Shown here piece by piece: positions 29,010-37,457 of a DNA stretch of 64,000 bases (the stretch's first letter is position 1; each line of letters begins with the position of its first letter). Below the pieces are notes generated by a model that was not told where the DNA came from, made no database searches, and saw only the letters and a list, made by a program, of their open reading frames with translations. Position numbers and translations under genes: made by a program. The stretch is from NCBI GenBank assembly GCA_947502835.1, contig CANNBJ010000002.1, positions 186,001 through 250,000 on the forward strand. The letters run 5' to 3'. This DNA comes from Bdellovibrionales bacterium (GTDB lineage Bacteria > Bdellovibrionota > UBA1018 > CAIMNF01).

Positions 29010-30406
29010 GTCGGAGGCTCGAGCTCTGGGTGGTGAGTGCAGCGGTTCTGGTGTTTTTTGCACAAACATCCACCTTCCACTTGATGTTTGATGGATTGAC
29101 CTACGCGGCGCTGGCGAAGAACATTCTCCGCTCGGGGGATTGGAGCCGATTGCATTACGGCCTTGAGCAATATCCCGACTTTTTTCAGCACCCGCCCCTC
29201 GCGATTTGGATTCAGGCGGCAGTATTCAAGCTTTTCGGTTTTTCAGAAGCCGTTTCCAGGGTTTTTCCGGCAAGCTTGGCCGTGCTGTCAGCTTGGATGC
29301 TTTTTGCATATACGAAACACATTGCCGGGAGGTCGGCCGGACTGTTCGCAGCCCTGGTGCTCATCAGTTCCTCCCGATTTGTGAAATGGGCATCGAATTT
29401 TTACTTGGATGGTATCCTGTCCTTTTTCGGTCTCGGCGCGGCCATTTTGATGAGTCTCGCCAGTGCATCAGAGGTGAGAAGCACCCGACGCTCGAGAGCC
29501 CTCATGATTTTGGGAGGCGCGTCTCTTTCGTGTGCCTTCATGGTGAAGGGCGTTGCGGCCTTGCCGGCCGCGGGTGCTTGTGGCTTGGTCCTTTTGTTCC
29601 ACATGGATCGGAGGTTTTTGATCCATGTGTTGCTTGCCATCATCGGGATGGCCGTCCCGTTGATGATTTGGTTTGGCTTGGGAGATGGACTGGATTTCCT
29701 CGAAAGGTATTTTGCGATCAGCGTTGCCGGTCGTGCGAGTTTTCAACAGTTGTCCATTCACCCATGGCGTAATCTGTATGCGCTTTGGCTCCCGTGGTTC
29801 CCGATATTTGTGTGGGGTTTGATTTTCGGGTTCAAGGCATGGTCGAAGCGGGAACCGATGGGGCGTGAGTTGGTGATGTGGAGTTTCGCCGCTCTTGCCG
29901 TTCCCCTTGCGTACAGCTTCGGTGTTGTTTACATGGAACACTACCTGACGCCATTTTATCCCTTGGCTGCGATCCCTACAGGAGTCATGCTTTCCCGGTG
30001 GTTTCCGGCTTTTGCCGAGAAGGCGGAAAAGTGGATGTGGGGCGGGCTTTTTGTTACGGCTTTGCTTCTCGCAACGTTCGCTCCAGACGTGAATCAGCAA
30101 AAACAACACCCCGCCGATTTTTGGTTGGCAAGCGTGAATAGCCTGAAAGTGGATTCGCGATCCCGAATTGACAAGATTGTCTTCACAGAGAAGGCCGGTG
30201 GGCTATGGCTCAATTTGGCGATTTTATTGGCGCGAGGGGAAGATCAGGCCATTGGATCCTTCGATCCGCTTCGGCAGCCCCAAGCGGGAATGCTCATGGT
30301 GGCTTCACCTGGGGAAGTTCCGTCTGCGAACTGGGGAGAGGTTTCTTGCCTGAGAACACCGGAGTTCCGTTTTTATTCCAGTCGAAACGAAAACTATTGT
30401 GAATGA
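29006..30406 (+). CDS. Membrane glycosyltransferase, GT39/ArnT-like (PMT fold)
   Basis: A 466-residue polytopic inner-membrane protein with about nine helices. The GT-C signature acidic residue is in the first periplasmic loop (MFDGLTYAALAKNILRSGDW), followed by HPPLAIWIQA, the usual PP-L-W element. These enzymes move a sugar from a polyprenyl phosphate donor onto lipid A or a protein. A soluble C-terminal region of about 90 residues follows the helices. Donor and acceptor cannot be predicted. It is coupled to the crotonase gene by GTGA overlap, although nothing in its sequence suggests acyl-CoA chemistry. Confidence 0.82.
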   Translation: MSRRLELWVVSAAVLVFFAQTSTFHLMFDGLTYAALAKNILRSGDWSRLHYGLEQYPDFFQHPPLAIWIQAAVFKLFGFSEAVSRVFPASLAVLSAWMLFAYTKHIAGRSAGLFAALVLISSSRFVKWASNFYLDGILSFFGLGAAILMSLASASEVRSTRRSRALMILGGASLSCAFMVKGVAALPAAGACGLVLLFHMDRRFLIHVLLAIIGMAVPLMIWFGLGDGLDFLERYFAISVAGRASFQQLSIHPWRNLYALWLPWFPIFVWGLIFGFKAWSKREPMGRELVMWSFAALAVPLAYSFGVVYMEHYLTPFYPLAAIPTGVMLSRWFPAFAEKAEKWMWGGLFVTALLLATFAPDVNQQKQHPADFWLASVNSLKVDSRSRIDKIVFTEKAGGLWLNLAILLARGEDQAIGSFDPLRQPQAGMLMVASPGEVPSANWGEVSCLRTPEFRFYSSRNENYCE

Positions 30407-30459
30407 AATTTAGGGGTGATTCCAGTCTTTAGGTGTGCTTTGATGTGCCGGAGGTGAAT

Positions 30460-31620
30460 ATGGACTATTCCAAATCATGGCCCAATCTGGATGAATCACA
30501 AAAAATGCTGATGGATTCCATTCATCAGTTTTCAAATGAAGTTGTGGCTCCAAGAGCTGCGCACCATGATGAGACCGGGGAGTTTCCGGTGGACACGGTC
30601 AGACAAATGGCCGGGATGGGGCTGATGGGAATGATGGTCGAGGAGGAGTGGGGCGGATCAGGACTCACCACCCTTGATTACGCAATGGCGATGGAAGCGA
30701 TCTCCGCCGCATGTGCATCCACAGGCGTCATCATGTCGGTGAACAATTCGCTTGTTTGTTTTCCAATACAGGCCTTTGGCAATGATCACCAAAAGGGGAA
30801 GTTCTTGAAGCCCCTGGCAATGGGTGAGAAACTCGGGTGTTTCGCGCTCTCAGAGCCAGGACACGGTTCCGACCCTGCCGGACTGAAGTGCCGCGCTGAA
30901 AAGGTGCCGGGAGGGTACAAGATCAACGGCTCGAAGAACTGGATTACCAATGGTCGCGAAGCGGATTATTGCATTCTGTTCGCAAGCATCAACCCGGAGC
31001 TCAAGCATAAGGGAATCTGTGCCTTCGTGGTTGATACCAAAACAAAAGGCTATAGCGTGAACAAACTTGAAAACAAGCTTGGAATCACAGCCTCCTCCAC
31101 AGCATCCTTGTTTTTTGATGATTGCTTCGTTCCCGACGAGTGTTTGCTCGGGAAGGAGGGGGATGGATTCAAGATCGCAATGAGCACTCTCGATGGGGGT
31201 CGAATCGGAATTGCCTCACAAGCTCTCGGAATTGCGACCTGTGCGCTCGAGGCCTCCAAGAAGTTCGCGATGGAACGGGAGCAGTTCGGAGCCCCGATTG
31301 CCAAGCTTCAAGCAATCCAGTTTTACATCGCGGAAATGACGACCAGGCTTCAGGGGGCCCGTCTGTTGACGTGGTTTGCTGCAACCAGAAAAGATCAAGG
31401 ACTTCCATTTACCCGAGAGGCGGCCATGGCCAAGTTGTCTGCTGCGGACGCCGCGATGTGGATTACCACCAAGGCCATCCAGGTGCACGGGGGATACGGG
31501 TATACCAAGGACTATGTGGTGGAGCGTAATTTCCGCGACGCCAAGATTACAGAGATCTATGAAGGCACCAGTGAGATCCAGAAGCTGGTGATCGCGGCAC
31601 AGGAGCTTGCCAGAAAGTAG
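30460..31620 (+). CDS. Acyl-CoA dehydrogenase (short-chain, butyryl-CoA type)
   Basis: A 386-residue FAD enzyme that introduces the alpha-beta double bond of acyl-CoA. The flavin and substrate loop CFALSEPGHGSDP is near 125, followed by NGSKNWITNG. The C-terminal region has QVHGGYGYTKDYVVERNFRDAK and the catalytic base Glu368 in EIYEGTSEIQ, placed as in short- and medium-chain enzymes. The ATG at 30460 is supported by GGAGG five bases upstream. With the hydroxyacyl-CoA dehydrogenase and crotonase it forms a beta-oxidation-like C4 set; no thiolase or electron-transfer flavoprotein is in the window. Confidence 0.94.
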   Translation: MDYSKSWPNLDESQKMLMDSIHQFSNEVVAPRAAHHDETGEFPVDTVRQMAGMGLMGMMVEEEWGGSGLTTLDYAMAMEAISAACASTGVIMSVNNSLVCFPIQAFGNDHQKGKFLKPLAMGEKLGCFALSEPGHGSDPAGLKCRAEKVPGGYKINGSKNWITNGREADYCILFASINPELKHKGICAFVVDTKTKGYSVNKLENKLGITASSTASLFFDDCFVPDECLLGKEGDGFKIAMSTLDGGRIGIASQALGIATCALEASKKFAMEREQFGAPIAKLQAIQFYIAEMTTRLQGARLLTWFAATRKDQGLPFTREAAMAKLSAADAAMWITTKAIQVHGGYGYTKDYVVERNFRDAKITEIYEGTSEIQKLVIAAQELARK

Positions 31621-31704
31621 TTTTTGGCTGTTTTCTCGGTGAGATTGTCAACATCAGGACATCTCCGACGGGTTCTTGAATTGATCTGAGCTGGGTTTGG
31701 GGCT

Positions 31705-33396
31705 ATGATGCCCGCCATGGCAAATGACACCAAGACGATCGCAGATCGGCGAAAAGAGTGGGATTCCCGTCTCGCCGCAAACACAAAAAAGTTTCCGGAG
31801 CGTCCGGTTCGTTTTACCACACTGAGCGATATGGAGGTCCCGCTGCTTTGCACGCCGGATGACCTTGAGAGTGTGGGCTTTGATTTCGAGAAGGATCTGG
31901 GGTTCCCCGGTGAGTTTCCCTATACGAGGGGCGTCCAGTACAACATGTATCGTGGAAAACTCTGGACCATGCGGCAGTTTGCAGGGTTCTCTTCTCCTAC
32001 AGAAACCAACAAAAGGTTCAAGCTTCTCCTTGAGCAAGGTCAGACGGGGCTTTCAACCGCCTTCGATATGCCGACGTTGATGGGGTATGATTGCGATTCT
32101 CCAAAGGCGAAGGGAGAAGTGGGAAAGTGCGGTGTCTCGGTGTCTTCACTTGAGGACATGGAGGAGTTGTTTGAGGGAATTCCCCTGGGGGAGGTGACGA
32201 CCTCGATGACGATCAATGGTCCTGCGATTGTGATTCTCGCCATGTATTACGCAATGGCCGAAAAACGTGGTGTTCCGAAGGAAAAAGTGAAGGGCACCCT
32301 ACAGAACGATATCTTGAAAGAGTACATCGCGCAGAAGGAGTGGTTGTTTCCGATTGCGCCAGCTGTAAAGTGCGTAATCGACACCATTGAGTACGGAACC
32401 AAGCATTATCCGAATTGGAATACGGTTTCGATCTCCGGGTACCACATTCGTGAAGCAGGAGCCACTGCAGTGCAGGAGCTTGCCTTCACATTGGCCGACG
32501 GGATGGCTTATGTGGAAGAGTCGATCAAGCGTGGCATGGATGTGGACGAGTTCGCACCGCGGTTGTCGTTCTTTTTTGATGTTCACAATGATTTTTTTGA
32601 AGAGATCGCCAAGTTCAGGGCTGCCCGTCGTATCTGGGCACACTTGATGAGAGATCGCTACGGCGCGAAATCACCCAAGTCATGGATGTTGCGGACGCAT
32701 GCCCAAACCGCGGGGGTCTCCCTTACCGCACAACAGCCCATGAACAATGTGGTTCGAGTTGCGGTACAGGCGATGGCCGGAGTCTTGGGGGGAGTGAATT
32801 CCCTTCATACGAATTCGATGGATGAAACCCTGGCCCTTCCAACTGATGAGGCGGTGATGGTGGCTCTGCGCACGCAACAGGTGATTGCGGAGGAGAGCGG
32901 GGTTGCTAACTATGCGGATCCATTGGGGGGTTCGTATCTGGTGGAGTATTTAACGAAAAAAGTTGAGACTGAGGCGCTCGAGTATATTAAAAAAATTGAT
33001 GAGATGGGGGGCATGATCAAGGCAGTTGAAAACGGGTATCCCCAGGCCGAGATTGGAAACAGCGCGTATCACTTCCAACGTCAGCTGGAGAAGAAAGAAA
33101 AGGTGATGGTGGGTGTCAACCGCTATCAGTCCGAGGAGAAGAAGCGTGCATTCGAGACCCTCTACATTGATCGTTCGGTGGAAAAACGACAGTCGGAGCG
33201 TTTGAAGGCATTGAAGTCCAAGCGCGATCCCCTCAAGGTGCAGCAGGCATTGAGTTCCGTGAAACTCGCGGCAGAGAAGGGTGAAAACCTGATGCCTTCG
33301 ATCATCGGGGCGGTGAGTGTTTACTCGACACTGCAGGAGGTGTGTGACACGCTCCGTGGGATTTACGGTGAGTATCGCGAGGAAGGCAAATTCTAG
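31705..33396 (+). CDS. icmA: Isobutyryl-CoA mutase-type large subunit (B12 mutase family)
   Basis: A 563-residue substrate-binding subunit of an adenosylcobalamin-dependent acyl-CoA mutase, lacking its own B12 domain. The family TIM barrel is complete ([42 protein letters not shown]). Methylmalonyl-CoA mutase has Tyr89 (RQYAG) and Arg207 (KEFMVRN) to bind the carboxylate. Here the aligned residues are Phe92 (RQFAG) and Gln210 (KEYIAQKEW), exactly 118 apart as in the reference enzyme. Phe/Gln are the residues described for isobutyryl-CoA mutase, whose two-subunit form is about 566 plus 136 residues, close to this pair. The start could also be 31708 or 31717. Confidence 0.82.
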   Translation: MMPAMANDTKTIADRRKEWDSRLAANTKKFPERPVRFTTLSDMEVPLLCTPDDLESVGFDFEKDLGFPGEFPYTRGVQYNMYRGKLWTMRQFAGFSSPTETNKRFKLLLEQGQTGLSTAFDMPTLMGYDCDSPKAKGEVGKCGVSVSSLEDMEELFEGIPLGEVTTSMTINGPAIVILAMYYAMAEKRGVPKEKVKGTLQNDILKEYIAQKEWLFPIAPAVKCVIDTIEYGTKHYPNWNTVSISGYHIREAGATAVQELAFTLADGMAYVEESIKRGMDVDEFAPRLSFFFDVHNDFFEEIAKFRAARRIWAHLMRDRYGAKSPKSWMLRTHAQTAGVSLTAQQPMNNVVRVAVQAMAGVLGGVNSLHTNSMDETLALPTDEAVMVALRTQQVIAEESGVANYADPLGGSYLVEYLTKKVETEALEYIKKIDEMGGMIKAVENGYPQAEIGNSAYHFQRQLEKKEKVMVGVNRYQSEEKKRAFETLYIDRSVEKRQSERLKALKSKRDPLKVQQALSSVKLAAEKGENLMPSIIGAVSVYSTLQEVCDTLRGIYGEYREEGKF

Positions 33397-33415
33397 CAGG
33401 ATTTTAGGGAATTTT

Positions 33416-33841
33416 ATGAATCAGACAGTATTGACGGCACCACAGAGAAATCGAATTCGCGTTTTGATCGCCAAGCCCGGTCTCGATGGTCATGACCGCG
33501 GGGCAAAGGTGATTGCACGAGCACTTCGGGATGCTGGTTTTGAGGTCATTTATACCGGGCTACACCAGACACCGGAAATGATCATTCAGGCGGCAATTCA
33601 GGAGGATGTTCATGTGATCGGCATCAGCATCCTTTCGGGCGCCCACAATGCACTGGTTCCCGAGGTGATTCAGGGGATTCGAGGTGCTGGTTTGAATGAC
33701 ACCTTGGTTTTGGTCGGGGGCATCATCCCAGAAGAGGATTTCGAGGGTCTGAGGGCAGCCGGCACAGCGATGGTTTTCACGCCCGGCACCGCGTTGGAAG
33801 AGATCATCAATTATATCGACAAACATGCCCCGTCGCGTTAA
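33416..33841 (+). CDS. icmB: B12-binding small subunit of acyl-CoA mutase
   Basis: A 141-residue cobalamin-binding domain protein, the partner of the large subunit 20 bases upstream. It shows the DxHxxG base-off motif (Asp24-Gly-His26-Asp-Arg-Gly29), whose histidine ligates cobalt, then GISILSGAHN and LVGGIIP, which enclose the nucleotide tail. The ATG at 33416 is supported by AGGGA six bases upstream; the frame is open further upstream inside the large-subunit gene. No MeaB-type G-protein chaperone gene is present here. Confidence 0.9.
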   Translation: MNQTVLTAPQRNRIRVLIAKPGLDGHDRGAKVIARALRDAGFEVIYTGLHQTPEMIIQAAIQEDVHVIGISILSGAHNALVPEVIQGIRGAGLNDTLVLVGGIIPEEDFEGLRAAGTAMVFTPGTALEEIINYIDKHAPSR

Positions 33842-33855
33842 AATTCGCGACCAAT

Positions 33856-35760
33856 ATGGTTCGGTATGATGTTATCGTAATTGGCGGCGGGCACGCAGGA
33901 TGTGAGGCCGCTCATGCCGCTGCTCGACTTGGGGCAAAGACCGCGATGGTCACCTTGGACCCATCCAAAATCGGCGCCATGTCCTGCAACCCGGCGATTG
34001 GGGGTTTGGCAAAAGGGCAATTAGTTAAGGAAATCGATGCCTTAGGTGGATTGATGGGGCGAATCACCGATTTGGCAACGATTCAGTTCCGGCGTTTGAA
34101 TTCAAGCAAGGGGCCTGCAGTTCGTTCCTCGCGCGCGCAGTGTGACAAGAATAGGTATGCCAGATTCATGCAACGCCACCTGGCGGGTGTCGCGCAGCTC
34201 GAAGTTTTGGAGGGCGAGGTTACTGGACTTATTGTTGCTTCCGGGAGTGTCGTTGGGATCAGGTTGAACGGGGAGGATGTGTTCGGAAAGTCCGTTGTGA
34301 TTACTTCGGGGACTTTTCTGCGAGCCATCATGCACCGAGGAAAGGAACAAGAAGAGGGTGGTCGTTTGGGAGACCAGTCAGCAAAAAGTCTGAGTGGTGA
34401 TCTGATGAAGCTCGGGTTGCGTTTGCGAAGACTGAAAACTGGCACTCCGCCTCGCTTGCACAAGGATTCGATTGATTGGTCCAAGACAACTCCCCAACCC
34501 GGCGACCCGGTGGCCACCCCATTCTCCTTTTTTCATCAGCCAAATCCCTATCCCTTTCTTCCCCAGGTGAATTGTTTTCTGACATATACCAACGAACGAA
34601 CTCATGAGCTGATCGAGAGAAATATCGGGCTTTCAGCAATGTACAGCGGTGCAATCACCGGGGTGGGACCCAGATATTGTCCATCAATTGAAGACAAGAT
34701 CGTGCGCTTTAGAGATAAGGATCGGCATCAGCTGTTTCTAGAGCCGGAAGGCCTCGATGTCGACGAGATCTATGTCAATGGGATTTCGACCTCTTTGCCT
34801 AAGGATGTGCAGGAAGAGTTTGTCCATACTATTGACGGCCTGCAGAAGGCAAAGTTCATCCGGTATGCTTATGCCGTCGAGTATGATGCCATTGACGCCC
34901 GCCAGCTCAATAACACCCTCGAAAGCAAGGATTACTCCGGCTTGTTTTTTGCGGGGCAGGTGAACGGAACTTCTGGTTATGAAGAGGCAGCAGGGCAGGG
35001 GATTATCGCCGGAATTAACGCGGCACACCGCGCCCTTGGGCGTGGAAGCTTTAGTTTAACGCGGGCAGACGGCTACATCGGAGTATTGATCGATGATCTC
35101 ATACTGAAGGGGTCTGATGAACCGTACCGGATGTTTACATCAAGGGCTGAATACAGATTGTTGTTGAGAGAGGATAATGCTGATTTACGGCTTAGTCCAA
35201 AGGGCATTGAGATTGGACTGCTGAGCGGTGATTCGGCCAGGTTGTTTCAGGACAAATTGAACGAAATGGAGAATCTCAGAGGCAAGGTGGATCAATGGTT
35301 CTTTTTTCCCAATTCTGAAACAAATGAACGGTTTTCAGGAATGGGGTTGAATGTGATTAAGGATCGAGTTTCCGCCGGGGTTCTCTTGAGGAGGCCAGAG
35401 GTGACCTTTGAGACGCTAAAGGGACTCGGTTTCCCGTTGGATGCTGAGGCTACAAGCCCGATATGTGAACAAATTGAGATTCAGGCTAAATATCAGGGTT
35501 ATATTGAGAAGGATCTGGAGCTTTTGGCAGGGGTAAGGGTAGCCGAGGGCATGCCGATACCGTGTAATCTGGACTTTAATGTGGTGGCCGGTCTTTCAAA
35601 TGAGATTAAGGGCCGCCTGACGACCACACGCCCGCAGAATCTTGGGCAAGCCTCCCGAATCCAGGGCGTGACCCCTGCAGCTGTGGCAAATTTAATGATT
35701 CATCTCAAGAACCTTGGAGTCCGCAGCCCGCCAACAGGGGAGAGTAGTCAGAATGCTTAG
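33856..35760 (+). CDS. mnmG: tRNA uridine-5-carboxymethylaminomethyl modification enzyme MnmG
   Basis: A 634-residue FAD-binding partner of MnmE in wobble-uridine modification. The dinucleotide-binding motif VIGGGHAGCEAAHAAAR is at the N-terminus. SCNPAIGGLAKGQLVKEIDALGG, GTFLRAIMHRG and the DDLILKGSDEPYRMFTSRAEYRLLLREDNAD block are diagnostic. The C-terminal helical domain, which contacts MnmE and tRNA, runs from about 555. It directly precedes rsmG, the usual gidA-gidB order, with an eight-base overlap. Confidence 0.97.
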   Translation: MVRYDVIVIGGGHAGCEAAHAAARLGAKTAMVTLDPSKIGAMSCNPAIGGLAKGQLVKEIDALGGLMGRITDLATIQFRRLNSSKGPAVRSSRAQCDKNRYARFMQRHLAGVAQLEVLEGEVTGLIVASGSVVGIRLNGEDVFGKSVVITSGTFLRAIMHRGKEQEEGGRLGDQSAKSLSGDLMKLGLRLRRLKTGTPPRLHKDSIDWSKTTPQPGDPVATPFSFFHQPNPYPFLPQVNCFLTYTNERTHELIERNIGLSAMYSGAITGVGPRYCPSIEDKIVRFRDKDRHQLFLEPEGLDVDEIYVNGISTSLPKDVQEEFVHTIDGLQKAKFIRYAYAVEYDAIDARQLNNTLESKDYSGLFFAGQVNGTSGYEEAAGQGIIAGINAAHRALGRGSFSLTRADGYIGVLIDDLILKGSDEPYRMFTSRAEYRLLLREDNADLRLSPKGIEIGLLSGDSARLFQDKLNEMENLRGKVDQWFFFPNSETNERFSGMGLNVIKDRVSAGVLLRRPEVTFETLKGLGFPLDAEATSPICEQIEIQAKYQGYIEKDLELLAGVRVAEGMPIPCNLDFNVVAGLSNEIKGRLTTTRPQNLGQASRIQGVTPAAVANLMIHLKNLGVRSPPTGESSQNA

Positions 35761-36391
35761 CCAGGCGGAGATTCTTAAGGCTATCCACGCCAAGGGGCTT
35801 CCAATGGATGAAGAACATGCCCTCTCGGCATCGCGCTTTGGGGAGGCATTGTATCGGGAGAACCAACTCCAGAATCTTACCCGAATTCAAGGCGCGGAGG
35901 ATTTTGTAAGTGGCCACTTAGTGGACGTGGTTGAGCTCTTATCCCTTCCCACCCTGGGCAAAAGGGTACTTGATATTGGCACTGGGTCCGGTGTCCCGGG
36001 CCTTCTGGGCGCGGCGCTTTCTTCGAGTAACGACAGAGTTTGGTTTTTAGCCGAGTCTGAGCAAAATAAAGCTGACTTTTTGGAGCGAACCAGAAGCGAG
36101 CTCGGTCTTGAGAGGGTTACAGTGTTTCCGAAGAGGGCCGAGGAGGTGGCCCAGGTCTGCATGCCGGATACTGTTATCGCAAGGGCTGTTGGAACTGTTG
36201 ATAAGCTGGCCGGTTGGATCTGGAATTGTTCCACGTGGAACAATCTCATATTATTCAAAAGCAGAGGCTGGGAGCTCGAATGGAGTGAGGCGCAGAAAAC
36301 TCGTTTCGGCAAGAAATTGACGATTATCCACACCCATGACTACTCTTCCGAAGGCAAAACAAGAATACTGGTTACCCTAAAAAGAAAATAA
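35753..36391 (+). CDS. rsmG: 16S rRNA (guanine527-N7)-methyltransferase RsmG
   Basis: A 212-residue SAM-dependent methyltransferase acting on G527 of 16S rRNA. An N-terminal helical part precedes the SAM motif VLDIGTGSGVPG near 71-82. EQNKADFLERTRSELGL and VIARAV follow, as in GidB proteins. The ATG at 35753 overlaps the mnmG stop; GGGGAGAG lies further upstream. A perfect 20-base palindrome containing a parS sequence (36225-36244) lies inside the coding sequence, encoding part of WNCSTWNN. The following intergenic region carries a terminator. Confidence 0.92.
   Translation: MLSQAEILKAIHAKGLPMDEEHALSASRFGEALYRENQLQNLTRIQGAEDFVSGHLVDVVELLSLPTLGKRVLDIGTGSGVPGLLGAALSSSNDRVWFLAESEQNKADFLERTRSELGLERVTVFPKRAEEVAQVCMPDTVIARAVGTVDKLAGWIWNCSTWNNLILFKSRGWELEWSEAQKTRFGKKLTIIHTHDYSSEGKTRILVTLKRK
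36225..36244. promoter_or_regulatory. parS centromere-like site (ParB binding site)
   Basis: The core TGTTCCACGTGGAACA at 36227-36242 is a perfect 16-base palindrome. It matches the bacterial parS consensus TGTTNCACGTGNAACA in every fixed position, and symmetry extends to 20 bases. It lies inside rsmG, about 390 bases before parA and 1.2 kb before parB. Sites within the gidB-parA-parB region are common in other bacteria. Confidence 0.93.
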
Positions 36392-36417
36392 ATTTGATTA
36401 ATCTTTTTTGTTGATAT

Positions 36418-36431
36418 TCAGAATATTCTGA
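36418..36431. promoter_or_regulatory. Perfect 14-base palindrome, possible operator
   Basis: TCAGAATATTCTGA is its own reverse complement. It starts one base after a -35-like TTGATA (36411-36416) and ends just before a weak -10-like TAATCT (36433-36438). A dimeric repressor bound here would block that promoter. The regulator is unknown. Confidence 0.4.
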
Positions 36432-36469
36432 GTAATCTGTGGTTAATAGCAGTAAAAAGTTTGAAAAGA

Positions 36470-36524
36470 ATTGTTCTCCACCGCAACCACACTAGCTATT
36501 CGCAAGATAGCGCGACAGAACAAT
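36470..36524 (+). ncRNA. Possible structured leader or small RNA between rsmG and parA
   Basis: An outer stem ATTGTTCT (36470-36477) pairs with AGAACAAT (36517-36524). It encloses a second hairpin, GCTAT (36495-36499) with ATAGC (36507-36511). A strong terminator follows nine bases later, and a possible promoter lies at 36411-36438. This promoter, folded element and terminator layout fits a small RNA or the tail of the mnmG-rsmG transcript. No family is recognised, so this is tentative. Confidence 0.35.
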
Positions 36525-36532
36525 CTAACGAG

Positions 36533-36573
36533 AAGGGGGGTTTTAACACAACAACAGTGTTACCCCCTTTTTT
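36533..36573 (+). terminator. Rho-independent terminator between rsmG and parA
   Basis: Stem GGGGGT/ACCCCC, extended by AACAC/GTGTT above a three-base bulge, with loop AACAACA. It is followed by a run of six T. It separates the mnmG-rsmG transcript from parA. Confidence 0.85.
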
Positions 36574-36584
36574 ATTTCATCAAT

Positions 36585-36612
36585 TTGATGTAGAAGTGCG
36601 GGAACTTACATT
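36585..36612 (+). promoter_or_regulatory. Possible parA promoter
   Basis: TTGATG at 36585-36590, a 16-base spacer and TACATT at 36607-36612 lie immediately after the terminator and 17 bases before the parA ATG. The boxes are fair, not perfect. If used, the leader would be about 10 bases. Confidence 0.35.
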
Positions 36613-36629
36613 TATTTCGGGCGGAAGAC

Positions 36630-37454
36630 ATGGGAAAAGTAATTGCAATTGTGAATCAAAAGGGTGGCGTTGGAAAAACAACGACCACGGTGAATCTGGC
36701 GGCTTCGCTATCGCTGGCCGATCAGCGCGTACTTCTCATCGATTTCGACCCACAAGGAAACGCTTCTTCGGCAGTAGGAATGGCCCAGTCGTTGGATGAG
36801 GGAAATCTCACAATTTATAACGCGCTCCTGGGAGAAGTTCCCCTTTCCCAAGTGATCAAGCCTACCGGAATTGATCATCTTGATCTTGCGCCAGCCAACC
36901 CGCACTTGGCGGGGGCAGAGATTGAGCTTGTCAGCGCCTTTGCCCGAGAAGCGAAAATGAAAGCTGCAATCGCGGAAATCAAAAGCAGCTATGATTTCAT
37001 CTTCATTGATTGCCCGCCAACACTTGGCCTTTTGACGGTAAATGCACTGACTGCCGCCGACTCTGTGATCGTCCCTCTTCAGGCGGAATATTTCGCGCTG
37101 GAAGGTCTTGGTCAGCTCATGACCACGATTGGCCTGATACGCCAAAGCGTCAATCCATCACTTGAGATTGAGGGAATCGCTCTTACCATGTTCAATTCGC
37201 AGCTCAAGCTCAGTCATGAGATTGAAACCGAAGTTCGAACCCATTTCAAGGACCAGGTATTTAAAACAGTGATTCCAAGAAACATCAAGCTGAGTGAGTG
37301 TACCTCATTTGGGAAGCCCATCGTTTTGTACGATGTAAACTCGAAGGGCTGTGTTGCTTATCTTGATTTGGCCAGAGAGGTTTTGGAAAAATCGAAGAAT
37401 CAAAGGGCGCAAAAAGAGCAGCCTTTCTCGCCTGCACCGGAAATGGGGGTTTGA
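36630..37454 (+). CDS. parA: Chromosome partitioning ATPase ParA (Soj)
   Basis: A 274-residue deviant Walker ATPase that binds DNA nonspecifically when ATP-bound and moves ParB-parS complexes. The P-loop KGGVGKTTTTVNLA is near the N-terminus (signature lysine followed by GGVGKT). Walker A' is IDFDPQGNASS and Walker B is FIFIDCPPTLG. The protein lacks an N-terminal helix-turn-helix, so it is the chromosomal Soj type. GGAAG precedes the ATG. parB follows three bases after the stop. Confidence 0.97.
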   Translation: MGKVIAIVNQKGGVGKTTTTVNLAASLSLADQRVLLIDFDPQGNASSAVGMAQSLDEGNLTIYNALLGEVPLSQVIKPTGIDHLDLAPANPHLAGAEIELVSAFAREAKMKAAIAEIKSSYDFIFIDCPPTLGLLTVNALTAADSVIVPLQAEYFALEGLGQLMTTIGLIRQSVNPSLEIEGIALTMFNSQLKLSHEIETEVRTHFKDQVFKTVIPRNIKLSECTSFGKPIVLYDVNSKGCVAYLDLAREVLEKSKNQRAQKEQPFSPAPEMGV

Positions 37455-37457
37455 TCC

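Noticed and set aside
31705-33841. Methylmalonyl-CoA mutase as the name of the B12 mutase pair
   Set aside because: The overall fold fits, but the two carboxylate-binding residues expected in that enzyme are replaced by Phe and Gln, so the isobutyryl type is preferred.
33856-36391. Recent horizontal transfer of mnmG-rsmG, because local codon use looks slightly more AT-rich
   Set aside because: Both are core genes in their usual order next to parAB; the shift is mild and judged by eye only.
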